A stretch of DNA of 64,000 nucleotides from Paracoccaceae bacterium (GTDB lineage Bacteria > Pseudomonadota > Alphaproteobacteria > Rhodobacterales > Rhodobacteraceae). The number at the start of each line of letters is the position of its first letter. Positions within the stretch are counted from its first letter, which is position 1. The notes under the pieces are model-generated. The model saw only the letters and a program-made list of their open reading frames with translations. It was not told the DNA's origin and ran no database searches. Of the stretch, positions 1-7,860 are shown piece after piece. A program made the position numbers and the translations under genes. The DNA is taken from assembly GCA_018223085.1 (NCBI GenBank), contig JAAEZB010000002.1, positions 1 through 64,000 of the forward strand, given 5' to 3'.

Positions 1-245
1 GCGTGCCCCGGTTTTTCTTTGGCTTGGGGTTTGGGGAAGGCCTTAGAATAGCGCGGATGGCCCAGAGCGGACCTTCGTGAGAGAGCTAGACCCTGCATCG
101 CAGTGTCCCGCATAGCTGGCCTTTGTGCCTCACGCAGCGGACGACCGTTCGATCCACCTAACCCACATTGCGCAATCCTCACCACGTCCAGAGGGTCTAA
201 CATGGAGGAGCCTACACATATCCGCTAGACTAATATTTCGTCGCC

Positions 246-1448
246 TCATCCCCTCTCAAAAAAACCATAGTGCGGTTGGGAGTGCCCGAAGGACACGGTA
301 TCCGGCCCATACCGCCGGTTGATGTTATCGACCACCTTGCCAAGTTTCTCACGACTTGTCGGGGACGCCTGCGGTAGCGGTAGGAAGAGATCCGGCATTC
401 GGTCCTCAAGCCTCTGAATGCGTCCCAACTGCACACCGACCGACAAGTAGTTTCTGCATTCAGTGCGGTCATAGAACCGCCGCCACAGGGCCTTGTGCAG
501 TGCCAGAAAGTGAAGGGTGTCTTGGCTGGGAAAGGTTGTGATGCCATCCGACCACCATCCCTTGGGGCTGCAAGATACCTGAATAGAAAAGTAGCGCGCC
601 AGATAGCCATCTCGGCGTAGGCGTGCCGTCGCCTTTTCCACCAACCAACGAGATACAAAATACGCATTTGGTAAGGAACGGTTTTCCGGGGCCAAAACCT
701 TTGAGTTACCATACCCGTTCCGCCTTGTGGGCATGAGCGGAATATCTTCACCTTGCAGAGCGCGCACGAACCGCTCTCCCTCGACCGAATGCCAGATCAT
801 GCGCGCATGTCGCGGGTCTAGGCGGTAAAGGTCTGGTATCGTTTGCACCCCCGCAGCCACCAGCTTGCGGTGAATTCCCTTGGCAATCCCCGGCAGCTTG
901 TCCAGTGGCATATCAGCCAGCCTATCCGGCATATTGTCGGGTGACAGCCATGATAGCCCATCCGGTTTTTCCAACTTCCCGGCAATTTTTGCGAGAAGAT
1001 GATTGGGGCCAAGCCCGACTGAAGCACCGATGAATGGTCCGGCTTCTTGCTTAATAAGGGCTTTGATTGCCGCCGCTTTCGCAACAGCCCTGTCAAGCTC
1101 GTGATCCACAGCGGATAGTCGGATTTGGAATTCATCGACCGACCGAATGCGCTCAACTTCCGCGATCCGATCAATCGCCTTAGCGATCTTTTGGTTCATG
1201 CGCACATAGACCCGGTGACGTGCGCCCACGAGGGCAATATTCGGACAGAGCTTCTTTGCCTCATATATCCGCGTCCCAACACCAATACCCAAAGCTTTCG
1301 CATCATAGGAGGCCGCCACAATGGCTCCGGCGTCATTGTCGACAGCCGTGATCCCAACAGGCCGCCCACGCAGTTCTGGAGTCAACTGCTGCTCCACAGA
1401 GGCATAGAAACTATCCATGTCGATATAGAGAGTTCGAAATTTCACCAT
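246..1448 (-). CDS. Y-family DNA polymerase (DinB/UmuC-like; often mislabelled 'type VI secretion protein ImpB')
   Basis: 400 aa; YIDMDSFYASVEQ and SVDEF catalytic motifs, helix-hairpin-helix-like PLDKLPGIAKGIHRKL. Confidence 0.93.
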   Translation of the reverse strand: MVKFRTLYIDMDSFYASVEQQLTPELRGRPVGITAVDNDAGAIVAASYDAKALGIGVGTRIYEAKKLCPNIALVGARHRVYVRMNQKIAKAIDRIAEVERIRSVDEFQIRLSAVDHELDRAVAKAAAIKALIKQEAGPFIGASVGLGPNHLLAKIAGKLEKPDGLSWLSPDNMPDRLADMPLDKLPGIAKGIHRKLVAAGVQTIPDLYRLDPRHARMIWHSVEGERFVRALQGEDIPLMPTRRNGYGNSKVLAPENRSLPNAYFVSRWLVEKATARLRRDGYLARYFSIQVSCSPKGWWSDGITTFPSQDTLHFLALHKALWRRFYDRTECRNYLSVGVQLGRIQRLEDRMPDLFLPLPQASPTSREKLGKVVDNINRRYGPDTVSFGHSQPHYGFFERG

Positions 1449-1464
1449 TTCAGAATCGCCAGAT

Positions 1465-1479
1465 GTTCACTATTTGTTC
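1465..1479. promoter_or_regulatory. LexA/SOS box (alphaproteobacterial GTTC-N7-GTTC)
   Basis: GTTCactatttGTTC exact match, located between divergent starts of the polymerase and the small ORF. Confidence 0.85.
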
Positions 1480-1483
1480 CTAT

Positions 1484-1786
1484 ATGGACATGAAAGGCAA
1501 ACTCGGCAACGTCTCGTTTGGTGGGAACTGGAGCGAAGATATCCTCATCCGTGATCAGGTGGGCGCTGTGCTTGATTTTCTGGACTGCGCAGCCCGTGAA
1601 TGTGTGGACCGCGATGTGCGAGGCAAAGAAATGGATGCCGTCCTCACGTATGTCGCCGAGAACATTGAAAAAGGGACAATGCTGGCGGCAGCACTACGCC
1701 ATGCGCTTGCACAGACAGAGCCATGGCAGCGACAGGGGGCAGCGCTTCGGGTGGTAGAGCAGATTAGGCGGATTGTTGGGGAGTGA
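1484..1786 (+). CDS. small hypothetical protein, divergent from the Y-family polymerase and sharing its SOS box
   Basis: ORF track start at 1463 lies upstream of the SOS box; MDMKGKLGN... start at 1484 is more plausible. Confidence 0.6.
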   Translation: MDMKGKLGNVSFGGNWSEDILIRDQVGAVLDFLDCAARECVDRDVRGKEMDAVLTYVAENIEKGTMLAAALRHALAQTEPWQRQGAALRVVEQIRRIVGE

Positions 1787-1934
1787 ACGGCCCTTATCCT
1801 TCCCATTGCAGTCGATGGTTGTCTGTGCAGCGAACGTCTCCTTCCCGCCCACCCTGTCGAGTTCTGCTCCCGCTCAGACCAAGATATCGCACGACAACAA
1901 AAGCCACCTAACCCAACCACTCACCTTTCCTTAA

Positions 1935-2064
1935 CCCGCACGCTGCCTTAACCATCGCGCGCGCGGTTAAACCGGTCCTTTTGCCAAACCCGCACCGACG
2001 CAATACCGACGTAATACATACGCGATGCAGATGTGCGTTTTCCCAGTCGTTTCAGGCGTTAACC
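1935..2064. repeat. dispersed intergenic element copy A with 11-bp tandem ACCGACGYRAT units
   Basis: CCCGCACGCTGC...ACCGACGCAATACCGACGTAATACATACGCG...GTTAACC shared with 39758-39856. Confidence 0.7.
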
Positions 2065-2093
2065 ATGGTTTTCATGTGCCGATTCGGCTTGCG

Positions 2094-3872
2094 TCAAAGC
2101 GGCCAGAACACCGGGATCAGGATCGACGCCAAAAGCCCGATCGAGAGGTTAAGCGGGATCCCCACACGTAGGAAATCCGTGAACTTATACCCCCCCGGAC
2201 CATAGACGAGCATGTTGGTCTGATAGCCGATCGGGGTGGCAAAACTCGCCGATGCGGCGACCATCACCGCGATCACCAACGGGCGCGGATCAATCCCCAT
2301 CGCAGAGGCCAAACCGATGGCAATCGGCGTCACAACCACGGCCACCGCGTTGTTGGAGACAAGCTCTGTCAGAACCGAGGTCAGAAGGTAGACCGCCCAC
2401 ACCAAAAGGAACGGCGGCAAGCCCGACAAAACAGGCGCAACTGCCTCAACAATAAGGGAAACTGCCCCGGAATGCTCAAGTGCCGCGCCGATGGCGAGCA
2501 TCGAGAAAATCAGTGCCAGAAGCCGCCCATCGACAAAGGAAAACGCCTCATCCGCGTCGATACAGCGGGTCAAAAGCACCGCCGCCACCGCAAGGATCGA
2601 CAAGAGGAAAATCGGCGCCACACCGAACCCCGCAAGCGCCACAATGGCAATCAGCGCGGCAATGGCAATCGGCGCATGGCCCCGGCGGAATTCGCGTTCT
2701 GATGGATGGGTCACGTCCACCATGTCCATCTCTTTGGACAGGCGCTGAATATCGCCCGGCGCCCCTTCCAGAAGCAGCGTATCCCCCACCCGCACAAACA
2801 GATCGTCAAGCTGTCGACCGATATTCTGGTTCCGCCGATGCACCGCCAGCGGATACACCCCAAACCGCCGCCGCAACCGCAAGTCCCCCAACCGACGCCC
2901 CACCATCTTACACCCCGGCGTAATCAGCGCCTCCACGGTGGTTGTCTCCACCGCCGAAACCTGATCCACACGCTTCAAGGACTTGTCTCTCTGAAGCGAC
3001 AAAAGCTCCGTCATTCGTGTGCGCAAAACCACCCGATCACCGACCTGAAGCGTCACCCCTTCAAGGTTACGACGCAGCGAAAGATCGCCGCGGATCACAT
3101 CGATGAGACGCACCCCTTCACGCTTGAAAAGCTGCACCCCGTTGACCTCGCGCCCAATGAGGTTCGACTCCGGTGGGATTACGGCTTCGGTAAAGAATTT
3201 CATCTGTTTCCGGTTCGATAGCATGTCCGCCATGCTGTCGCGCGCAGGGAGCAACCGCGACCCGAAAACCCGCAAATAGATCATCCCCCAAATGACCAAA
3301 ATCACGCCCAGCTTGGTCACCTCAAAGATCGAAAACGCCTCAAGCCCATGGGCCCGCGCAACACCATCGACAAGCAGGTTGGTCGATGTCCCGATAAGCG
3401 TCAGCGTGCCGCCAAGGATCGCGCCATAAGACAGCGGAATCAAGAGCTTGGAAGCCGTTGTCCCAAGGGTGCGGGCGAGCTGGGTAAAGACCGGGATCAT
3501 CACCACAACAACCGGTGTATTGGACACCACCGCCGAGGCCACAATGACAAACCCCATCAGCATGGCAATCGCCAGGCGCGGATTGGTCTTGGCCTGTGTG
3601 TCGGCCATGTGGGTGAACGCACTAAGCGCGCCAGTGCGCACCAGGGCCCCCATGATGATAAACATCGCGGCGATGGTCCACGGCGCCGGGTTGGACAACA
3701 CCGCCAACGCCGAGTCATAGGGCAAAACTCCCGTCACCAGAAGCATCGCCACCCCGGCAATCGCAACCACTTCGGTGGGAAAACTCTCGCGTAGGAAAAG
3801 CGTGAACATGACGCCCACAGTGGCAAGCGCAATCACCGCCTGAGTGGTTTGTGAAAAATCGAACAGATCCAT
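2094..3872 (-). CDS. SLC13 family permease with RCK/TrkA_C domains
   Basis: 592 aa; two hydrophobic blocks flanking TrkA_C-like repeats (IPPESNLIGREV..., GCKMVGRRLGDL...). Confidence 0.88.
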   Translation of the reverse strand: MDLFDFSQTTQAVIALATVGVMFTLFLRESFPTEVVAIAGVAMLLVTGVLPYDSALAVLSNPAPWTIAAMFIIMGALVRTGALSAFTHMADTQAKTNPRLAIAMLMGFVIVASAVVSNTPVVVVMIPVFTQLARTLGTTASKLLIPLSYGAILGGTLTLIGTSTNLLVDGVARAHGLEAFSIFEVTKLGVILVIWGMIYLRVFGSRLLPARDSMADMLSNRKQMKFFTEAVIPPESNLIGREVNGVQLFKREGVRLIDVIRGDLSLRRNLEGVTLQVGDRVVLRTRMTELLSLQRDKSLKRVDQVSAVETTTVEALITPGCKMVGRRLGDLRLRRRFGVYPLAVHRRNQNIGRQLDDLFVRVGDTLLLEGAPGDIQRLSKEMDMVDVTHPSEREFRRGHAPIAIAALIAIVALAGFGVAPIFLLSILAVAAVLLTRCIDADEAFSFVDGRLLALIFSMLAIGAALEHSGAVSLIVEAVAPVLSGLPPFLLVWAVYLLTSVLTELVSNNAVAVVVTPIAIGLASAMGIDPRPLVIAVMVAASASFATPIGYQTNMLVYGPGGYKFTDFLRVGIPLNLSIGLLASILIPVFWPL

Positions 3873-3916
3873 AAAAATCCCGGTATTTGCCTCGCGTCAC
3901 AATCGCCGATGCATCG

Positions 3917-4807
3917 TCAGGGAGCAAGCGTCTCCTTGCGCCGTGGCTGCACCAGCGCCATGCCCGCCAAAATAAGCCCCATCGCAAGCCAGACCCACCC
4001 TGAGTAGCGTTCCGACAGGATCAACATCGACCACAAAACCCCCGTCCCGGTCACCACATAAGCGACCTGCGCGGCAAAGACCGATCCCGTGCGCCCCACG
4101 AGCCAGACATAGCTGGTATAAACCGCCACATGGATCAGCGAGGACAGGACCAATGAAAATTCCGGCGCGCCCCACTCGGTGCGCGGATCAATGAACTGCC
4201 CGGTCCCAATCGCCAGCGGCAGCGCCACAATCGCCCCAAGCGCCGAGGCCCCAAAGAGGAGCTGACCAGGGCCAAGCCCATGGGTGCCCCATTTGGAAAC
4301 GATATTCCCTTCAAAGGCATAGCAAAGCGGCGCAATCATCGCCACCGGCACCCAGAACACCATGGCCGGGTCCGGCAGGCTCTCGGGACGGATCAGCAAA
4401 ACAACGCCTGCGCCCCCGATCAAAAGCCCAAGAAGCCGCGGGCCTGAAAACTGATCGACCCGCAAGCCAAGAGCGATCGGAAAGGCAAAGATCGGCACCA
4501 ACGAGATCAGCACCGAAACGATCCCGGCAGGAAGATGGATCGTCGCCTTGTAGGAAAAACTATTTGGCACAAGCGTGCCCAGAAGCGCGATCAGCAAGAT
4601 GAACCACCAGAGCCGCCATGGCAGCGCCAGAGATTTCCCCTGCACAAGGCGGATCGCGCCAAGCGCCACCGCCCCAATGGCCTGCTGCCAGAAGATCAGA
4701 CCAAAAGGCTGATAGCCTTCGCTGACGGCGATCTTGGTGAGCGGCTGGGTGATGCCCCACCCCGCGCCAAGCACGAGCAAGATACCAAGCGCCGCCCCCC
4801 GATTCAC
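3917..4807 (-). CDS. DMT (EamA) family transporter
   Basis: 296 aa, ten-TM EamA-like protein. Confidence 0.85.
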   Translation of the reverse strand: MNRGAALGILLVLGAGWGITQPLTKIAVSEGYQPFGLIFWQQAIGAVALGAIRLVQGKSLALPWRLWWFILLIALLGTLVPNSFSYKATIHLPAGIVSVLISLVPIFAFPIALGLRVDQFSGPRLLGLLIGGAGVVLLIRPESLPDPAMVFWVPVAMIAPLCYAFEGNIVSKWGTHGLGPGQLLFGASALGAIVALPLAIGTGQFIDPRTEWGAPEFSLVLSSLIHVAVYTSYVWLVGRTGSVFAAQVAYVVTGTGVLWSMLILSERYSGWVWLAMGLILAGMALVQPRRKETLAP

Positions 4808-5670
4808 TGTGGGCCCGCAGGCGCAAGCCGCCCACCCTGACGCACCATCTCGATGCGCGTCGCCGCCCCTGTGCGGTCATCGGTCTCGACATAGACCCCC
4901 GAAAGCGTCGCCTCGCCCATTGCCGGGGTAAACCGCGCTTTGGGCATACCGGTCACGAAACGGCGCATCGGTTCGGCCTTTTCCATACCAATCACGGAAT
5001 TATAGTCGCCGCACATCCCGGCATCGGACTGGAACGCCGTCCCGCCAGGCAGGATCTGCGCATCCGCCGTCGGCACATGGGTATGGGTGCCGACAACAAG
5101 GCTTGCCCGGCCATCGCAGAAATGCCCCATGCCCATCTTTTCCGATGTCGCCTCACAATGCATATCGACCAACGCCGCCTGCACCATGCCGCCGCGCGGA
5201 TGTTTGCGCAGGATAGCGTCCATGGCCGAAAACGGATCGTCAAAGGGGCGCTTCATGAACACTTGCCCCAAAACCTGTGCCACGAGAACCTTACGCCCGC
5301 CACGCGCCTCAAAGACCCGATAGCCCCGCCCCGGCACATCACCATGGGCATAGTTGGCGGGTCGGAGAATGCGCGGTTCGTTCTGGATGAACTGCATCAT
5401 GTCCTTCTGATCAAAGGCATGATCGCCAAGCGTGACGCAATCGGCCCCCGCCTGAAGCAAAAGCTGCGCATGCGAGGCCGAAAGCCCCATGCCGTTGCTG
5501 GCGTTCTCGCCATTCACAACCACGAAATCGAGCCGCCAGTCCTCACGCAGACGCGGCAGATGTTCCGCCACAGCTGCGCGCCCCGCACGCCCCATGACAT
5601 CGCCCAGAAAAAGAAGTCTCATGCGCTTCTGGCTATCGCCATCGCGGCGCACGAGCAAGAGGGAACGCAA
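4804..5670 (-). CDS. TIGR00282/YmdB-like metallophosphoesterase
   Basis: RLLFLGDVMGRAGRAAV, VVNGENASNGMGL, VVGTHTHVPTAD motifs; true start probably MRLLFLGDVMG (~5622). Confidence 0.9.
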   Translation of the reverse strand: MRSLLLVRRDGDSQKRMRLLFLGDVMGRAGRAAVAEHLPRLREDWRLDFVVVNGENASNGMGLSASHAQLLLQAGADCVTLGDHAFDQKDMMQFIQNEPRILRPANYAHGDVPGRGYRVFEARGGRKVLVAQVLGQVFMKRPFDDPFSAMDAILRKHPRGGMVQAALVDMHCEATSEKMGMGHFCDGRASLVVGTHTHVPTADAQILPGGTAFQSDAGMCGDYNSVIGMEKAEPMRRFVTGMPKARFTPAMGEATLSGVYVETDDRTGAATRIEMVRQGGRLAPAGPQ

Positions 5671-5696
5671 CGGCGCAGCCCTGCCTTGCGCCCCTC

Positions 5697-6164
5697 TCAG
5701 AGCTTGGAAGAGATGACGCCCGTAGCAAAGCCGCCCATGCGCAACTCACCAAAGAGGCGCTGATACTCGATCTTGGGACAGCGGTTCTGGATCACGGTCA
5801 GCCCCGCCGCCTCGGCCTTGGCCGCCGCCTCGGCATGTTCAACGCCGATCTGCATCCAGATCGTCTTGAGCCCCGGCAGATGCTCCATTGCCTCATCGAC
5901 AATCGGCGGCACGGCCTCGGAGCGGCGAAAGATATCGACCATATCCACCGGCACGTCGATCTCCGACAAGCTCGCACGCACGGTCTGACCAAAGAGCATC
6001 TTGCCCGCATGGCCGGGGTTGACCGGAATGACGGTATAGCCCTTGAGCGACAGATACCGCGCCACGTAATAGCTCGGTCGAACCGGGTTCATCGACACGC
6101 CTACCACCGCAACACTCTTGGTGCGCTTGAGAATGTCTTTCAGGAGTTGATCTGAATACTGCAT
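5697..6164 (-). CDS. CoA-binding protein (YccU-like)
   Basis: VAVVGVSMNPVRPSYYVARYL Rossmann/CoA_binding signature. Confidence 0.9.
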   Translation of the reverse strand: MQYSDQLLKDILKRTKSVAVVGVSMNPVRPSYYVARYLSLKGYTVIPVNPGHAGKMLFGQTVRASLSEIDVPVDMVDIFRRSEAVPPIVDEAMEHLPGLKTIWMQIGVEHAEAAAKAEAAGLTVIQNRCPKIEYQRLFGELRMGGFATGVISSKL

Positions 6165-6189
6165 GGCCCGACCCTAGCGCGGCTTTCGA

Positions 6190-6223
6190 CAAGAAAAAAG
6201 CGCCCAAGTTGGGACTTGGGCGC
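6190..6223 (-). terminator. intrinsic terminator (minus strand) just upstream of the CoA-binding gene
   Basis: minus strand GCGCCCAAGTcccaACTTGGGCGC followed by TTTTTTC. Confidence 0.75.
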
Positions 6224-6330
6224 GAGGTACGGAACGAGGGACAGTGAATAAAGAGGCTGCTGTTCCGGTGCTGCCTCTTGTGTGATTAGAGATAACCGTA
6301 CTTTGCGACATTTAAAGGGCGCTCAAGAAT

Positions 6331-6342
6331 TTGTGATCACAA
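6331..6342. promoter_or_regulatory. perfect 12-bp palindrome, candidate operator
   Basis: TTGTGATCACAA in intergenic DNA. Confidence 0.4.
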
Positions 6343-6348
6343 GGTGAA

Positions 6349-6633
6349 TCAGTCGAAGATATCCTCGACCACGTCAAAAATCTCTTCAGCAAGGCGGCGC
6401 GACCAACTCTTGCGGCGCTTCTTTTTCTTCTTGGTCTTGGCCTCTTTATAGACCGGCACATGCACTACCTTCACACGTTCCTTGATGCGCGTCGCGCTTG
6501 GCATCTGTTTCAATTCATGTAGCGGCGCACCACAGGCCGAACAGGCCAACTCGTGCCGCCCACTCTCCTTGAACACAAGCGCGGCCCGAGTGCTGCAATA
6601 GGTGCAGGTGGCGATCTTCGGCGTCTGGGGCAT
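6349..6633 (-). CDS. small zinc-ribbon protein with polylysine tract and acidic tail
   Basis: CTYC...CSAC paired CxxC, KTKKKKKRRK, EEIFDVVEDIFD. Confidence 0.75.
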   Translation of the reverse strand: MPQTPKIATCTYCSTRAALVFKESGRHELACSACGAPLHELKQMPSATRIKERVKVVHVPVYKEAKTKKKKKRRKSWSRRLAEEIFDVVEDIFD

Positions 6634-6680
6634 CTTCTCTCCTTGGTCTTGCCCCTATCTAGGGCGCAATCCCCGGATTA

Positions 6681-7502
6681 TTAGCCCCCACGTGGCAAAG
6701 ACGCATAAAGCGCCACAGCGGCGGCGTTGGAGACGTTGAGCGATCCGAATCCACCCGCGAAATCAATCCGCACCAAGGCATCGACCGTTTCCTTGGTTTT
6801 CTGGCGCAGTCCCGGCCCCTCGGCCCCAAGAACAAGCGCCACAGGTGCATCGCGCCGCCCTTCAAGCGCCTCTTCAATCGTCTGCTCCGCCTCGCCATCA
6901 AGGCCAAGCACGAGATAGCCCATCTTCTGTAATTCGGTAATCGCATCCGAAAGGTTGCGCAGGCGCAAATAAGGCTGACGTTCAAGCGCGCCGGAGGCCG
7001 TCTTGGCCAATGCCCCGGTCTCAGGTGCCGAATTGTGCCGGGTGCCAATCACCGCCTGCGCCCCGAAAACTTCCGCCGAGCGTAAAATCGCGCCCACATT
7101 ATGCGGATCGGTCACCCGATCGAGTAGAATCAACCGCAAAGGCCGGTCGCCGCCTTCAATAGCGCGCTCCGCCAAAGAGCCCCAGTTGAGCGGCTTGACC
7201 TCAAGCGCAGCCCCCTGATGCACCGACTGAGGATCAATAGGCACTGAAAATTTGCGCGGCTCCACAACCTCGGGCGTCATGCCCGACTCGGCGATGGCAT
7301 CCGCCAGCTTGTCATGGGCATTCTTGGTGACCACAAGGCGGATCTTCTCGCGGTCCGGGTTCATCAATGCATCGCGCACCGCATGCAAACCGAAAAGCCA
7401 TAGGGTTTCCGCCGCAGCCTTGCGCTTTTGCTGTTCCTTTTCCACGACCCATTTCGGTTTTTTCATCGCCCGGTTTCCCCGTTTTTCATGAGCCCCCAGC
7501 AA
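6681..7502 (-). CDS. rlmB: 23S rRNA (guanosine(2251)-2'-O)-methyltransferase, SpoU/TrmH family
   Basis: LLDRVTDPHNVGAILRSAEVFGA; LGAEGPGLRQKT; FGSLNVSNAAAVALY SPOUT motifs. Confidence 0.9.
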   Translation of the reverse strand: MLGAHEKRGNRAMKKPKWVVEKEQQKRKAAAETLWLFGLHAVRDALMNPDREKIRLVVTKNAHDKLADAIAESGMTPEVVEPRKFSVPIDPQSVHQGAALEVKPLNWGSLAERAIEGGDRPLRLILLDRVTDPHNVGAILRSAEVFGAQAVIGTRHNSAPETGALAKTASGALERQPYLRLRNLSDAITELQKMGYLVLGLDGEAEQTIEEALEGRRDAPVALVLGAEGPGLRQKTKETVDALVRIDFAGGFGSLNVSNAAAVALYASLPRGG

Positions 7503-7603
7503 TGCGACGGGCGCGACCCATGTGCAAGAGATTTTCTTGTTGACGCTCCCTTTCAGTCCCGGTAATCAGCCCCACACATTGAGGCCGCAAGCCTCAGGAA
7601 AGT

Positions 7604-7687
7604 GGGCGACAGGCCGCAAGGTGTGGCAGGGGACTGTAACTCCCTCGCGGAGACGCACGCCTGGTTCGATTCCAGGGTCGCCCACCA
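7604..7687 (+). tRNA. tRNA-Tyr (GTA)
   Basis: GGGCGAC/GTCGCCC acceptor, CTGTAAC anticodon loop, long variable arm, CCTGG TTCGATT CCAGG T-arm, encoded CCA. Confidence 0.95.
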
Positions 7688-7860
7688 CTTTCCCCCTCGA
7701 AAACACGCAAAATAAACCCGCTATCGGCGAATCCTCCGACCGTTTGACACATGTCATGGACGCCGCGCACGCGCGCCCCGACTGTGGCCTGTGCGGGGCC
7801 ACAGGTGTCCCCCCTCCTGTGCCCCGAGAAGCATACGCACTCGGCAGATGGAGGATATTC

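Noticed and set aside
246-1448. Type VI secretion system (ImpB) component
   Set aside because: The ImpB label for this family is a naming collision; motifs are Y-family polymerase and no T6SS genes are present.
7522-7860. N-terminal extension of the EF-G-like ORF
   Set aside because: Runs through tRNA-Tyr; homology-like sequence begins at the ATG at 7861.
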